Part shown: piece by piece, positions 42,566-50,922 of the stretch
Numbering within the stretch: position 1 is the stretch's first letter
How the letters are laid out: each line of letters opens with the position of its first letter
Origin: Bacilli bacterium
GTDB taxonomy: Bacteria; Bacillota_I; Bacilli_A; RF39; UBA660
NCBI GenBank assembly: GCA_028693035.1
Contig: JAQUWE010000005.1
Coordinates: 1-64,000 of the forward strand
Direction of reading: 5' to 3'
DNA: 64,000 bases
Notes under the pieces: generated by a model
The model's database searches: none
The model's input: the letters and a program-made list of their open reading frames with translations, nothing else
What the model was told of the DNA's origin: nothing
Position numbers and translations under genes: made by a program

Positions 42566-43298
42566 AGCCAGTTTCCTCTAAATGCATTGCTAAAGAAGCA
42601 TCCCCTGTTTTAACAATAACACCTTCTTTAATAATGTGAACAAAGTCAGGTTTGATGTACTCTAATAGTCTTGGATAGTGGGTAATAATGATAATACCGG
42701 TTTCCTCTTTATGTTCCATATAGTATTCCATAATATTTTCTCCCACGATTTTAATCGCATCGATATCTAATCCGGAATCAATTTCATCTAAAATAATGAG
42801 TTTTGGCTCTAATAGAATCATTTGAAATATTTCATTTCGTTTTTTTTCACCACCAGAAAATCCTACATTTACAAAGCGTTCTGCATAATCTTCTTTCATT
42901 TTTAATTTTTCTTTTGTTTTTGTAATTTGTTTATAAAAATCTAGTAATTTGATTGGATCATTTTCTTCTCTTTTGGCATTGATAGCAGTTTTTAAGAATT
43001 GTAAATTATTGACACCACTCAATTCACTTGGATATTGCATGGCTAAAAATACACCTTCACGTGCACGTTCATCAACACTCATCTCTAACAAATCTTTTTC
43101 ATTATAAGAGATGGTTCCTTTTGTAACGGTATAACTAGGGTCTCCCATAATAACGGAAGATAGGGTAGATTTTCCTGTTCCGTTTGGTCCCATAATGACA
43201 TGAATTTCTCCAGGATTGATTTCTAAGTTAAGTCCTTTTAAAATTTCTTTATTTTCTACACCAGCATGTAAATTGCTGACTTGTAATAGTTTTTTCAT
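42552..43298 (-). CDS. sufC: Fe-S assembly ATPase SufC
   Basis: A 248-residue ABC-type ATPase. Walker A GPNGTGKST, signature FSGGEKKRNEI and Walker B IILDEIDSGLD, with SufC-specific QYPSELSGV. It energises the SufBCD scaffold. It is the first gene of the operon, with RBS AAAGGAGG directly upstream and two palindromes in its leader. Confidence 0.96.
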   Translation of the reverse strand: MKKLLQVSNLHAGVENKEILKGLNLEINPGEIHVIMGPNGTGKSTLSSVIMGDPSYTVTKGTISYNEKDLLEMSVDERAREGVFLAMQYPSELSGVNNLQFLKTAINAKREENDPIKLLDFYKQITKTKEKLKMKEDYAERFVNVGFSGGEKKRNEIFQMILLEPKLIILDEIDSGLDIDAIKIVGENIMEYYMEHKEETGIIIITHYPRLLEYIKPDFVHIIKEGVIVKTGDASLAMHLEETGYDEI

Positions 43299-43309
43299 AT
43301 TGCCTCCTT

Positions 43310-43327
43310 TGTTAGCTTAAGCTAACA
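43310..43327. promoter_or_regulatory. 18-bp perfect palindrome in the suf leader (candidate operator)
   Basis: TGTTAGCTTAAGCTAACA is a perfect palindrome between the suf promoter and sufC RBS. It resembles DtxR/MntR-type operators (TTAG/TTTGC half-sites inverted about a TA-rich centre), so it may bind the regulator encoded at the operon end. Confidence 0.65.
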
Positions 43328-43342
43328 CTAATCTAAAAATAA

Positions 43343-43356
43343 AGGACATCTGTCCT
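43343..43356. promoter_or_regulatory. Inverted repeat at the suf transcription start
   Basis: AGGACA-TC-TGTCCT lies 6 nt downstream of the -10 box on the minus strand, so it covers the expected transcription start. Could be a second operator or a 5' hairpin. Confidence 0.5.
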
Positions 43357-43361
43357 CTATC

Positions 43362-43390
43362 ATTATATAATATCTTTTTAGTTTTTACAA
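43362..43390 (-). promoter_or_regulatory. Promoter of the suf operon
   Basis: On the minus strand: -35 TTGTAA (43390-43385), 17-bp spacer and -10 TATAAT (43367-43362). Confidence 0.7.
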
Positions 43391-43399
43391 CTTGAATTC

Positions 43400-44110
43400 T
43401 TATGATTCTGTAATTTCTCCAAATAATTCATACCCTTTTTTAGACTTGTCATCTGTTTTTCGTACAAAAGAGAATGTTTTATCAAAGTGGGTACAAGCAA
43501 GTTTATAATGTAGTAGGGCAATGCCCATATCTAAGTCTGTTAATTTATATAATTTGGAAATAGGAAGTTTCAATTTTTGTTTATAGACAAGTATTTTGTT
43601 TCCCTGTTTTTCAAAGTACCATGGTTGTAAATTCATTCCAGATGGTGCGTAGTGAACGGCTTTTATACAAGGATTATCTATGTCATTGGTAATTTCTTCT
43701 ATCTTTTTTCTCTTAAATTCCTTTTCATTTCTGTAAATTTCTTCTGGGCTATACCCAAAAGCAATACCAATAATGTCCTCACTATTACTTTCTAATCCTT
43801 TAGCGGAACCCAGCCAGACACTTCCTATATTGTTTTCGCTAAACCAAAGTATGAGTTGTTCATAGAGAAAACCTATATTTTCTAGCTCATTAGGTTCTCC
43901 CTTGCCACTAATGATGAGGTAGTGGGGAGCTTCTACAAGAAATTTTCCTTTTATTTCTGTTTCAAAGCGGTGTTTTATAGAGTGGTTGGGCAGGATAAAG
44001 TCAAAGGTTTTTATTATATCATTTATCTCTTCTAGTTTTTGCTTACTTAGTGCCTCCATTTTGTATTTTCTGCATGATTTGCGTTTATAAATTGAATCAA
44101 ATAGTTTCAT
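43400..44110 (-). CDS. Nitroreductase family protein
   Basis: A 236-residue flavoprotein of the nitroreductase fold. Opening SIYKRKSCRKY, GSVWLGSAKG and the NDIDNPCIKAVHYAPSGMNLQPWYF segment correspond to FMN/NAD(P)H-binding and dimer-facing regions. It may reduce quinones, nitro compounds or flavins; the exact substrate is unknown. It is transcribed toward the suf operon but suf has its own promoter. Confidence 0.8.
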   Translation of the reverse strand: MKLFDSIYKRKSCRKYKMEALSKQKLEEINDIIKTFDFILPNHSIKHRFETEIKGKFLVEAPHYLIISGKGEPNELENIGFLYEQLILWFSENNIGSVWLGSAKGLESNSEDIIGIAFGYSPEEIYRNEKEFKRKKIEEITNDIDNPCIKAVHYAPSGMNLQPWYFEKQGNKILVYKQKLKLPISKLYKLTDLDMGIALLHYKLACTHFDKTFSFVRKTDDKSKKGYELFGEITES

Positions 44111-44252
44111 AGTTTTCCCTCCTATAATATTATAGCACGCTCTTCTTATAAAAAATGTCTTTTCTTGTTTTAGTGGAAATAGGAAATATTAGCTGGTTAT
44201 TGTTTATCAAAATAAAAATGATATAATAAGAAAAAAAGAGGGGAAAAAACTT

Positions 44253-45149
44253 ATGATTAGAAAAATAGATTTACACATTCATACAACCTATTCAGATGGG
44301 GTTTTATCTCCTAAGCAGGTGATTGATAAAGCGGTAGAAAATAAAGTAGAGGTTATTGCGATAGCAGATCATGATACGGTTGACGCTTATAATGAAGAAC
44401 TCTATGCGTATGCAGAAAAGAAAAACATAAAATTGATAAATGCAGTTGAAGTTTCTACCAAAACAGAAAAGTCTGGAATTCATGTACTAGGGTACAACTT
44501 TGATATGAACAATCAGGAATTTAGGGAAAAACTATTCTCTATTAGAAATGCTAGACATGATTATTTATATAAAGTAGCAGACAAATTAAAGAAAATAGGC
44601 TATGTCTTACATATAGAATCGCTTGATAAAATAGAGTCTGTTACAAAAGCACATATTGCCCTAGATATTATTGAAAATGAAGAAAACAGAGAGTTATTGG
44701 TGCGGGAATTTGGGTATATTCCATCCAAAGGGGAATTCATTGAAATGGTGATGAATGAAGGATGCAAAGCCTATGCTGAAAAGCAAACGGTTACACCAAA
44801 ACAAGCGGCTGATATGATTCGAAAAGCCGGTGGTAAAGTCGTTTTAGCGCACCCGGTTGCCTACTTCTATGAAGACAATTTACAGGAAGAAGATATATTG
44901 GATATAGTAAAGGATATGAAGCCTGATGGGATTGAAGCCTACTATTTATACGTAGATCGTCATGATCAAAAAATAAATGATAGTAAAAAATGGTGTACAT
45001 TTGCGGATAAATATAATCTTTTTAAAACAATCGGTTCTGACTATCATGGTAGTGATGGATTAAGACCAGAAATTGGATTTGATGACAAGGAACTTGTACT
45101 TTCTGAAAATGAAATAGAAAAACTTATGTTGAATTTAATTTCTAAGTAA
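44253..45149 (+). CDS. PHP-domain phosphoesterase/exonuclease-like protein
   Basis: A 298-residue protein with metal-binding DLHIHTTYSDG, AIADHDTVDAY, VVLAHPVAYF and GSDYHGSDG motifs. These are the His/Asp clusters of the PHP family (TrpH-like), known to act on 5' phosphates of oligonucleotides or nucleoside bisphosphates. RBS AGAGGGG precedes the ATG. Length and motifs are normal. Confidence 0.9.
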   Translation: MIRKIDLHIHTTYSDGVLSPKQVIDKAVENKVEVIAIADHDTVDAYNEELYAYAEKKNIKLINAVEVSTKTEKSGIHVLGYNFDMNNQEFREKLFSIRNARHDYLYKVADKLKKIGYVLHIESLDKIESVTKAHIALDIIENEENRELLVREFGYIPSKGEFIEMVMNEGCKAYAEKQTVTPKQAADMIRKAGGKVVLAHPVAYFYEDNLQEEDILDIVKDMKPDGIEAYYLYVDRHDQKINDSKKWCTFADKYNLFKTIGSDYHGSDGLRPEIGFDDKELVLSENEIEKLMLNLISK

Positions 45150-45172
45150 ACAAAGTCTTTCTATTTAAAAGT

Positions 45173-45202
45173 AAACATATTTATTTTGGGAATATGTTTT
45201 TA
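45173..45202 (+). terminator. Terminator after PHP gene
   Basis: AAACATATT pairs with AATATGTTT around a 9-nt loop, followed by TTTAAA. Confidence 0.75.
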
Positions 45203-45238
45203 AATGTAAATATAGTATAATAGGAACAGGTGATAAAA

Positions 45239-45937
45239 ATGCAAACAAGATATTACTTTAGTGGATTTGATAAAGAACAAGGTTTTCCAGATAATTTAGT
45301 TTCCTTTTTAAAACAAGATATTCAAGAGAAAAATAAAATTGTTTTTATTCCAAGTGATTTTTTTAATAAGGATAAAATCAAAAAAAATACAAAAGACACG
45401 ATAGAAATGTTTGAAAAAGCAGGATTTTATTTTAATGACATTGTAGTTTTGAATGAAAATATGGTAAATGAAGAAATGCAAGAACACATTAGAAATGCCA
45501 ATGTTGTATTTTTAATGGGTGGACATCCAAGTATCCAATTAGACATTATCGATACATATCAGTTAGCGGATAGTATCCGAAATACCAACGCTGTCGTGAT
45601 TGGGACAAGTGCTGGTGCTATGTGTATGTCTAAATATTCTTTACTTCTTCCAGTCAATGAAAAATATCCTGATATGGATATTAGAGAGGCTATGAATCTA
45701 TCAACGATTAGTATTTATCCTCACTACAATAGTAAGGGAGAGGTACCAAAAGTATTTGATAGCGGGTATGAGAAAACAAAAAAATCTGATTTGTTATTTA
45801 TCAATCAGAAATATGGTGATTTCTATTTGCTTCCAGATATGTCTGAAATAAGGGAATATAATGGAAAAATAACTTTTATTGGAGAAAATATTATATATGT
45901 ATCAAAAGGACAGTTTCTACCAGTTACACACAGTTAA
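45239..45937 (+). CDS. Peptidase S51-like (Peptidase E/cyanophycinase-type) protein
   Basis: A 232-residue protein. VIGTSAGAMCM is the nucleophile elbow (Ser in SAGA) of the S51 family, with FLMGGHPSIQL upstream and ISIYPHYNSKG as the His region. Members cleave Asp-X dipeptides or related. The ATG at 45239 has AGGTGA; GTG at 45230 overlaps the ribosome site. Cytosolic. Confidence 0.85.
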   Translation: MQTRYYFSGFDKEQGFPDNLVSFLKQDIQEKNKIVFIPSDFFNKDKIKKNTKDTIEMFEKAGFYFNDIVVLNENMVNEEMQEHIRNANVVFLMGGHPSIQLDIIDTYQLADSIRNTNAVVIGTSAGAMCMSKYSLLLPVNEKYPDMDIREAMNLSTISIYPHYNSKGEVPKVFDSGYEKTKKSDLLFINQKYGDFYLLPDMSEIREYNGKITFIGENIIYVSKGQFLPVTHS

Positions 45938-46048
45938 CTTTATTTTAAGGTATTAAAAATGAATGTCATTTTAAATAAGATTAAAGAAATTACATAGAAA
46001 ATATTTTGTTTCACTATTTTATGGTATAATTGTCTCAGGTGTGTACCT

Positions 46049-46122
46049 ATGAAATTCATAGACAAAAATACACTTTTATTGATGAACTAATAGATTGCTA
46101 TTCCTATCAACCTACAAAATAA
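46049..46122 (+). pseudogene. GNAT remnant (start and 3' end joined)
   Basis: ATG AAA TTC ATA matches the MNFI-type GNAT start, then jumps to codons for KYTFIDELIDCYSYQPTK-stop in another frame (46066-46122). That end matches KYTFMKELVDCYSYG in the intact GNAT at 24480. TATAAT at 46025-46030 and AGGTG survive. A large internal deletion is the simplest reading. Confidence 0.7.
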
Positions 46123-46153
46123 AAATATTTAATAAAATAAAAGGAGAATAAAT

Positions 46154-46843
46154 ATGAATCATAAAATTAATTTTTTGAATTATGAAAATCAAGAATTTTA
46201 TCAAGATTATTTTGAACTGTTATTAAATAGGTTGACGCATTCCAATATGTCTTTAGAGGAAGATCTTGGAAATCCAGATGATAGTAAAAATGCAATTAAG
46301 TTGAGGGATAATATGAATGCATTTAAATTGTTATTGGATTATAGAAAAAAGGGTCAGCCTATTTCAGAACAGATTATAATGAAAACAGCATCAAAGGTAA
46401 ATGAGAGCGCGTTGTATATATCAGAATATTATCGTCAAAGTGGTACTTACTTGGCTGAAACAAATATTGAAATAACACCTCCAGAAGAAATTCCAATCAA
46501 AATGGAAGAACTTCTAAAGCGTTATAGTATAGAGTGGGCAGGTCTAGACCCTTTTGAAAGAGAAGCAAAATTTCATATAGAGTTTATTAAAATTCATCCT
46601 TTTGAGGATGGTAACGGAAGGACAAGTCGGTTACTACTAAACTACAATCTTTTATGTCAGGGAATTGCCCCCGCAATTATAACGGATGACTTACTGCCAT
46701 ATTATCATGAGTATATAAAAAATAGTGATTTTTCTAGTATGGAAAATTTATTCCGAATTCAATCACAAAAGGAAAGTGTAGTATTTAATCAATTATATAG
46801 TGAATACCAAATCGTTGAACAACAATCTGATTATCATAGATAA
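46154..46843 (+). CDS. Fic family protein
   Basis: A 229-residue protein carrying the FIC motif IHPFEDGNGRTSRLLLN (HPFxxGNGR), so it can transfer AMP or a related group from a nucleotide to a Tyr/Ser/Thr hydroxyl. N-terminal helices resemble the Fic/DOC fold; no clear inhibitory (S/T)xxxE(G/N) helix was located. Target unknown. RBS AAAGGAGA precedes the ATG. Confidence 0.92.
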   Translation: MNHKINFLNYENQEFYQDYFELLLNRLTHSNMSLEEDLGNPDDSKNAIKLRDNMNAFKLLLDYRKKGQPISEQIIMKTASKVNESALYISEYYRQSGTYLAETNIEITPPEEIPIKMEELLKRYSIEWAGLDPFEREAKFHIEFIKIHPFEDGNGRTSRLLLNYNLLCQGIAPAIITDDLLPYYHEYIKNSDFSSMENLFRIQSQKESVVFNQLYSEYQIVEQQSDYHR

Positions 46844-46902
46844 AAATATTCAATTATGACTTTAACTTAATGAAAAATAAAGTAAAAATAATATACTACA
46901 AG

Positions 46903-46925
46903 AAAAAAGGACTGTTCCTTTTTTT
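46903..46925 (+). terminator. Terminator after Fic gene
   Basis: AAAAAAGGA-CTGT-TCCTTTTTT. Confidence 0.75.
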
Positions 46926-46974
46926 ACATATAATAATAAAGATAAGGGGGAAATAGTCATGGCAGGTGATTTAT

Positions 46975-47319
46975 ATGAACTCTGAACCATATGAAGACTT
47001 TATGAATCAGGATTTTACATCCTTTTCAGACTGGTTATTTTCACTGAATCCATATGAATTTAGTATAATTGCATCCGCTCTTGGTCTCTTTATTTCCTCA
47101 ACACTTACTGTCAATCAACAAAACTCCTTAGGAAATTTCTTAGAACTTTTAGGGCAAGTGATTTTAACTGTAAATGCACAAGCTACTACTTTACAGCAAG
47201 AAAGATCAAAAAAACAAAATATTAAACCTTGTTTTGAAACAAATAGCTTAGAAGAAGAAATTTTAAAAATAAAACAAGAGTTGATACAATTAAGAAAAGA
47301 TAGTTTTCCAGATGGGTAA
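46975..47319 (+). CDS. Small amphipathic/coiled-coil protein (114 aa)
   Basis: Not recognised. The ATG at 46975 has AGGTGAT just upstream. Residues about 23-66 are hydrophobic and helical (YEFSIIASALGLFISSTLTV, LGQVILTV) and the end is a coiled coil (EEEILKIKQELIQLRKDS). It may attach to membrane. An 8-codon frame MAGDLYEL (46959-46985) with strong AAGGGGGAAA site overlaps its start and may be a leader peptide. Confidence 0.55.
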   Translation: MNSEPYEDFMNQDFTSFSDWLFSLNPYEFSIIASALGLFISSTLTVNQQNSLGNFLELLGQVILTVNAQATTLQQERSKKQNIKPCFETNSLEEEILKIKQELIQLRKDSFPDG

Positions 47320-47373
47320 TTATTTTTATGTATAAATAAGGCAATTTAATACAAACTAATATTGGTGATTACT

Positions 47374-47880
47374 ATGTATTACTTAAATTGTTTTTTTATT
47401 TACTCTATTATTGGTTTTCTATTTGAGACTATTGTCGCTAAAGTAACAGGAAACCGTTTTGAAAGTGGAATTTTATATGGACCAATGACACCGATTTATG
47501 GAATAGGCGTTGTTTTAATCATTTTAATATCAAAATACTTCTTTATGAATTTACACTTACCAAGATGGAAAGAAACCATTATTGTTTTCTTTATTCTCAT
47601 TATTGTTTTGACTTTGATGGAATGGCTAGGTGGTATTTTAATTGAAAAGATTTTCGGGGTTGTTTTCTGGGATTATAGCCATATGAAAGGAAGTATTGGT
47701 AAATATATTTCTGTTGAAATATCACTTATCTGGGGGATCCTTTCTCTTGTTTTAATTTATTTTATCAAACCCTTTTTAGATAAATTTGTTTTAAAAATAC
47801 CATCCCTTATTACTTATTTGTTTCTTTTTCTGTTCTGCGCTGATCTGGTTATGACATATGTAAAACGAAAGCCTAATTAA
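47374..47880 (+). CDS. Putative ABC-transporter permease-type membrane protein (PF06541-like)
   Basis: A 168-residue integral membrane protein with about five helices. FIYSIIGFLFETIV, GNRFESGILYGPMTPIYG and the WDYSHMKGSIGKYISVE motif match the family named putative ABC-transporter type IV. No ATPase partner is adjacent. The ATG at 47374 follows TTGGTGA. Transport role is the family label and has not been shown. Confidence 0.8.
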   Translation: MYYLNCFFIYSIIGFLFETIVAKVTGNRFESGILYGPMTPIYGIGVVLIILISKYFFMNLHLPRWKETIIVFFILIIVLTLMEWLGGILIEKIFGVVFWDYSHMKGSIGKYISVEISLIWGILSLVLIYFIKPFLDKFVLKIPSLITYLFLFLFCADLVMTYVKRKPN

Positions 47881-47908
47881 AGGAGAATCTGTATTCTTCT
47901 TTTTTTCT
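47879..47908 (+). terminator. Terminator after the permease-like gene
   Basis: AAAGGAGAAT pairs with ATTCTTCTTT (one G-U), followed by T-run. Confidence 0.75.
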
Positions 47909-47936
47909 TTATGTTATAATAGAAAAAGGTGATGGT

Positions 47937-48830
47937 ATGAAAAATAAAATCGTTGTAATTGGTTGTGGAAATGTAGGAATGGCTTACATATATGCGCTTG
48001 TAAATAGTCAAATGCCTATAGATGAAATTGCTTTAATTGATATGGACCAAAAGAGGATAGAAGGGGAAGTGCTGGACTTGCAAAACTGTATTCCTCTTCT
48101 TTCGCGTCCTCTTACAATCAAAGTAGGGAATTATGAAGACTGCAAGGATGCTTCTATTGTTTGTATTACAGCAGGCGCTGCGCAGACAATGGGTAGCCGT
48201 ATGAATGGTCTTTCAGCAAACTGTAAAATATTTAAATCTATTTTAGATAAAGTCATGTCAAATGCATTTAATGGTATTTTTCTAATTGCCAGCAATCCTT
48301 TAGATGTAATGACGTATTTTACTTATAAATACACAAATTATGAACCTAATAAAGTAATCGGTACAGGGACCCTTTTAGATACAGCAAGACTGCATTGTTT
48401 ATTAAAAGAAGAGGGATACCAAGATAATAAGTCATGTGTTCTTGGGGAACATGGGGATTCTAGTTTTATAGTTTGGGATAAAGAAGATTCAAATGAAAAG
48501 GGTAATTATAATATATCTTCTATAAAAAGACTAGCGTTAGAACAAAGCGTGAGAGAAATGGCTTATGAAATTGTAAAAAGAAAGGGTTCTACGTATTATG
48601 GAATTGGCTATTGTTTAGCACGCCTTACTTCTGCTATTTTAAACGATGAAAAAGTCGTTTTACCAGTTTCTAATTATGACAAAGAAAATGAATTATACAT
48701 AAGTACCCTTTGTATGATTGGAAAAGAAGGAATAGAAAAAAGAATAGAAAGTTCTTTTACAAATGAAGAAGAACAAAAGATGAAAGATTCTAAAAAAATC
48801 ATCAAAGAAGCTATTAAAACCATAGAGTAG
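47937..48830 (+). CDS. ldh: Lactate/malate dehydrogenase family protein
   Basis: A 297-residue NAD-dependent dehydrogenase. N-terminal VVIGCGNVGMAYIYAL, NADH end NPLDVMTYF, GTGTLLDTARLH (substrate Arg) and GEHGDSSFIVW (catalytic His). The mobile loop reads AGAAQTMGSRMN in place of AGAPQKPGETR: the Gln and Arg are kept, so lactate is the likely substrate, but the loop is unusual. AAGGTGATGGT gives its ribosome site. Confidence 0.88.
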   Translation: MKNKIVVIGCGNVGMAYIYALVNSQMPIDEIALIDMDQKRIEGEVLDLQNCIPLLSRPLTIKVGNYEDCKDASIVCITAGAAQTMGSRMNGLSANCKIFKSILDKVMSNAFNGIFLIASNPLDVMTYFTYKYTNYEPNKVIGTGTLLDTARLHCLLKEEGYQDNKSCVLGEHGDSSFIVWDKEDSNEKGNYNISSIKRLALEQSVREMAYEIVKRKGSTYYGIGYCLARLTSAILNDEKVVLPVSNYDKENELYISTLCMIGKEGIEKRIESSFTNEEEQKMKDSKKIIKEAIKTIE

Positions 48831-48878
48831 TTTTTATTTTCTTTTGGATAGTGTATAATAAGAAATGAGGTGTTTGGT

Positions 48879-50126
48879 ATGAAAATGGGTAATGTATATG
48901 TCGTTGAAATAGAATCTTTAGAACATAGTGGACGAGGGGTTTGTCATATTGATGGACGAGCAGTTTTTGTAGAAAACGCTTTACCTACTGAAAAAGTCGA
49001 AATTAAAATTTCTGTAGTTAAGAAAAATTTTGCAGAAGCGATTGTTACCCAATATATAGAAGAGTCAAAAAAAAGAATCAATCCAAATTGTCCTTATTAT
49101 AAAGAGTGTGGTGGCTGTCAAATTAGACATTTAGATGTCACAGAACAAAGACTTTATAAAGAAAATAAAGTAAAAGAGATTTTATTAAAATTTGCAGGTA
49201 TTGATGATTCCCTTATAAAACCAATCTTATTTACAGAGGAAGCTATAGGATACAGAAATAAAATCACTTTAAAAGTAGATAAAAAAATAGGGTTTTATAA
49301 AAGAAAAAGCAATAAAATTGTACCAATACAGGCATGTAGTAATGCCCATCCTAAAATCAATGAAACACTAGAATATTTAAATGATTATTTGCCTTTAGAA
49401 AATATCGATGAAATTATCATTCGTATTTCTGAAAGTACACTTGAAAATATGGTTGTTTTACATGTAACAGGTAAAATAGATGAGGAATATATTACACGTG
49501 TTCTTGGAGAATTTGTCAGTACAATTATTGTGCATGAATACAATAAATATTATCCAATCAAAGGAAATAGTTTTATTACAGAAAAAATAGGGCCTTATAA
49601 ATTTAAAGTATCTGCAGAATCTTTTTTCCAAGTCAATTCAAAATGTACGGAAGTTTTATATGAAAAAGTTTTAGAATATGCTTCTCTTACTGAAACAGAA
49701 ATAGTTTTAGATTTATATTGTGGGACTGGTACCATAGGTATTTATTTAAGCAAACTTGCTAAAGAAGTTCTTGGGATTGAACTTAACCGTTATGCCTATT
49801 TAGATGCACTTGCTAATAAGGAACGTAATGCAGTTAAAAATATCCAGTTTTTATGTAAAGATGCAAGCAAAGTCAATGAAAGGGATAAAGCTGGTGTCGT
49901 TATTGTCGATCCTCCAAGAGCAGGACTTGACGCACATACAATCTCTTTTTTAAAGGAAACAAAACCAAGTAAAATTGTCTATGTATCTTGCGACCCTGTT
50001 ACCTTAGCACGTGATATAAAGCTACTTTCAAGTGATTTTGAAATAAAAGAAATTACACCAGTTGACATGTTTCCTAACACATATCATACAGAATGTGTAA
50101 CTCTATTACAGTTAAAAAAATCATAA
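48879..50126 (+). CDS. rlmD: 23S rRNA (uracil-5-)-methyltransferase, RlmD/RlmCD type
   Basis: A 415-residue SAM-dependent methyltransferase. N-terminal TRAM domain (VEIESLEHSGRGV, AVFVENALPTE), a CPYYKECGGCQIRH Fe-S cysteine cluster, the SAM core LDLYCGTGTIGIYL, VIVDPPRAGLD and the final VSCDPVTLARD with the catalytic Cys. It methylates a uridine in 23S rRNA. The ATG at 48879 follows GAGGTG; the GTG at 48870 lies inside the site. Confidence 0.92.
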   Translation: MKMGNVYVVEIESLEHSGRGVCHIDGRAVFVENALPTEKVEIKISVVKKNFAEAIVTQYIEESKKRINPNCPYYKECGGCQIRHLDVTEQRLYKENKVKEILLKFAGIDDSLIKPILFTEEAIGYRNKITLKVDKKIGFYKRKSNKIVPIQACSNAHPKINETLEYLNDYLPLENIDEIIIRISESTLENMVVLHVTGKIDEEYITRVLGEFVSTIIVHEYNKYYPIKGNSFITEKIGPYKFKVSAESFFQVNSKCTEVLYEKVLEYASLTETEIVLDLYCGTGTIGIYLSKLAKEVLGIELNRYAYLDALANKERNAVKNIQFLCKDASKVNERDKAGVVIVDPPRAGLDAHTISFLKETKPSKIVYVSCDPVTLARDIKLLSSDFEIKEITPVDMFPNTYHTECVTLLQLKKS

Positions 50127-50175
50127 AAAATTCCCGATACACATAGGCAATTGAAATGGCAGGAGGTTTATAATT

Positions 50176-50922
50176 GTGTTTAAAGAAAAAAAGGTCATAA
50201 TATTTGATATGGATGGCACTTTAATTGACTCTGTTGGAATGTGGAATATAACAGATGAAAAACTTATAAGGAAAATAGCCAAAGATAGTGAAATACAATT
50301 TGGTAATATCGCACAAATGAGAGATCGTGTTTTAGCGCAATGTAAATCAGATGATATTTATCTAGAATATTGTGCTTATCTAGGCGAAAAATATGGTTCC
50401 TCCTTGTCACCCGAAGAAATTATGGGTTTAAGAAACCAAATATCGGATGTGTATTCCAAACAGCAGGTAGACTATAAACCTAAGGCAGATGTTTTATTAC
50501 ATTTACTAAAACAATTAGGATTCACTCTTGCTATCGCAACCACTACGACTAAGAGACAATTGGATATATATAGAAATATAAATCAAAATATCGTACAAAA
50601 GGCCAATGTGAGTGAAATATTTGATGTGGTTTTATGTAAAGAGGATGTTGCCATGAAAAAGCCGTATCCAGAGATTCATCAAAAAATAGTACAAATGTTA
50701 AATGTGGAACCAACAGATTGTTTGATTATTGAAGACTCTTTAATAGGTGTACAAGCGGGGACAAATGCGCATATTGATGTTGCTGTAGTATATGATAAAT
50801 ATTCAGATGGCGATAGAGAAGAAATCAATAGATTATCGAATCATCAATTCAGCAATTTTGATGAAATTATAGATGTCTTACAGGAAGAATTTAAAAAAGT
50901 TAAGGGACTAAGATTATTGTGA
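50176..50922 (+). CDS. HAD family phosphatase
   Basis: A 248-residue HAD-fold hydrolase. IIFDMDGTLIDSVGMW holds the nucleophile Asp, AIATTTTKR the motif II Thr, KKPYPEIH the motif III Lys and IIEDSLIGVQAG the acidic motif IV. It acts on a small phosphate ester, such as a sugar phosphate. GTG start with GGAGG upstream. Its last codons overlap the next gene's GTG by 4 nt. Confidence 0.92.
   Translation: MFKEKKVIIFDMDGTLIDSVGMWNITDEKLIRKIAKDSEIQFGNIAQMRDRVLAQCKSDDIYLEYCAYLGEKYGSSLSPEEIMGLRNQISDVYSKQQVDYKPKADVLLHLLKQLGFTLAIATTTTKRQLDIYRNINQNIVQKANVSEIFDVVLCKEDVAMKKPYPEIHQKIVQMLNVEPTDCLIIEDSLIGVQAGTNAHIDVAVVYDKYSDGDREEINRLSNHQFSNFDEIIDVLQEEFKKVKGLRLL

Noticed and set aside
46959-46985. Short frame MAGDLYEL upstream of the 46975 gene, as a gene
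   Set aside because: Only 8 codons. It has a good ribosome site and may be a leader peptide, but there is no evidence that it is conserved.
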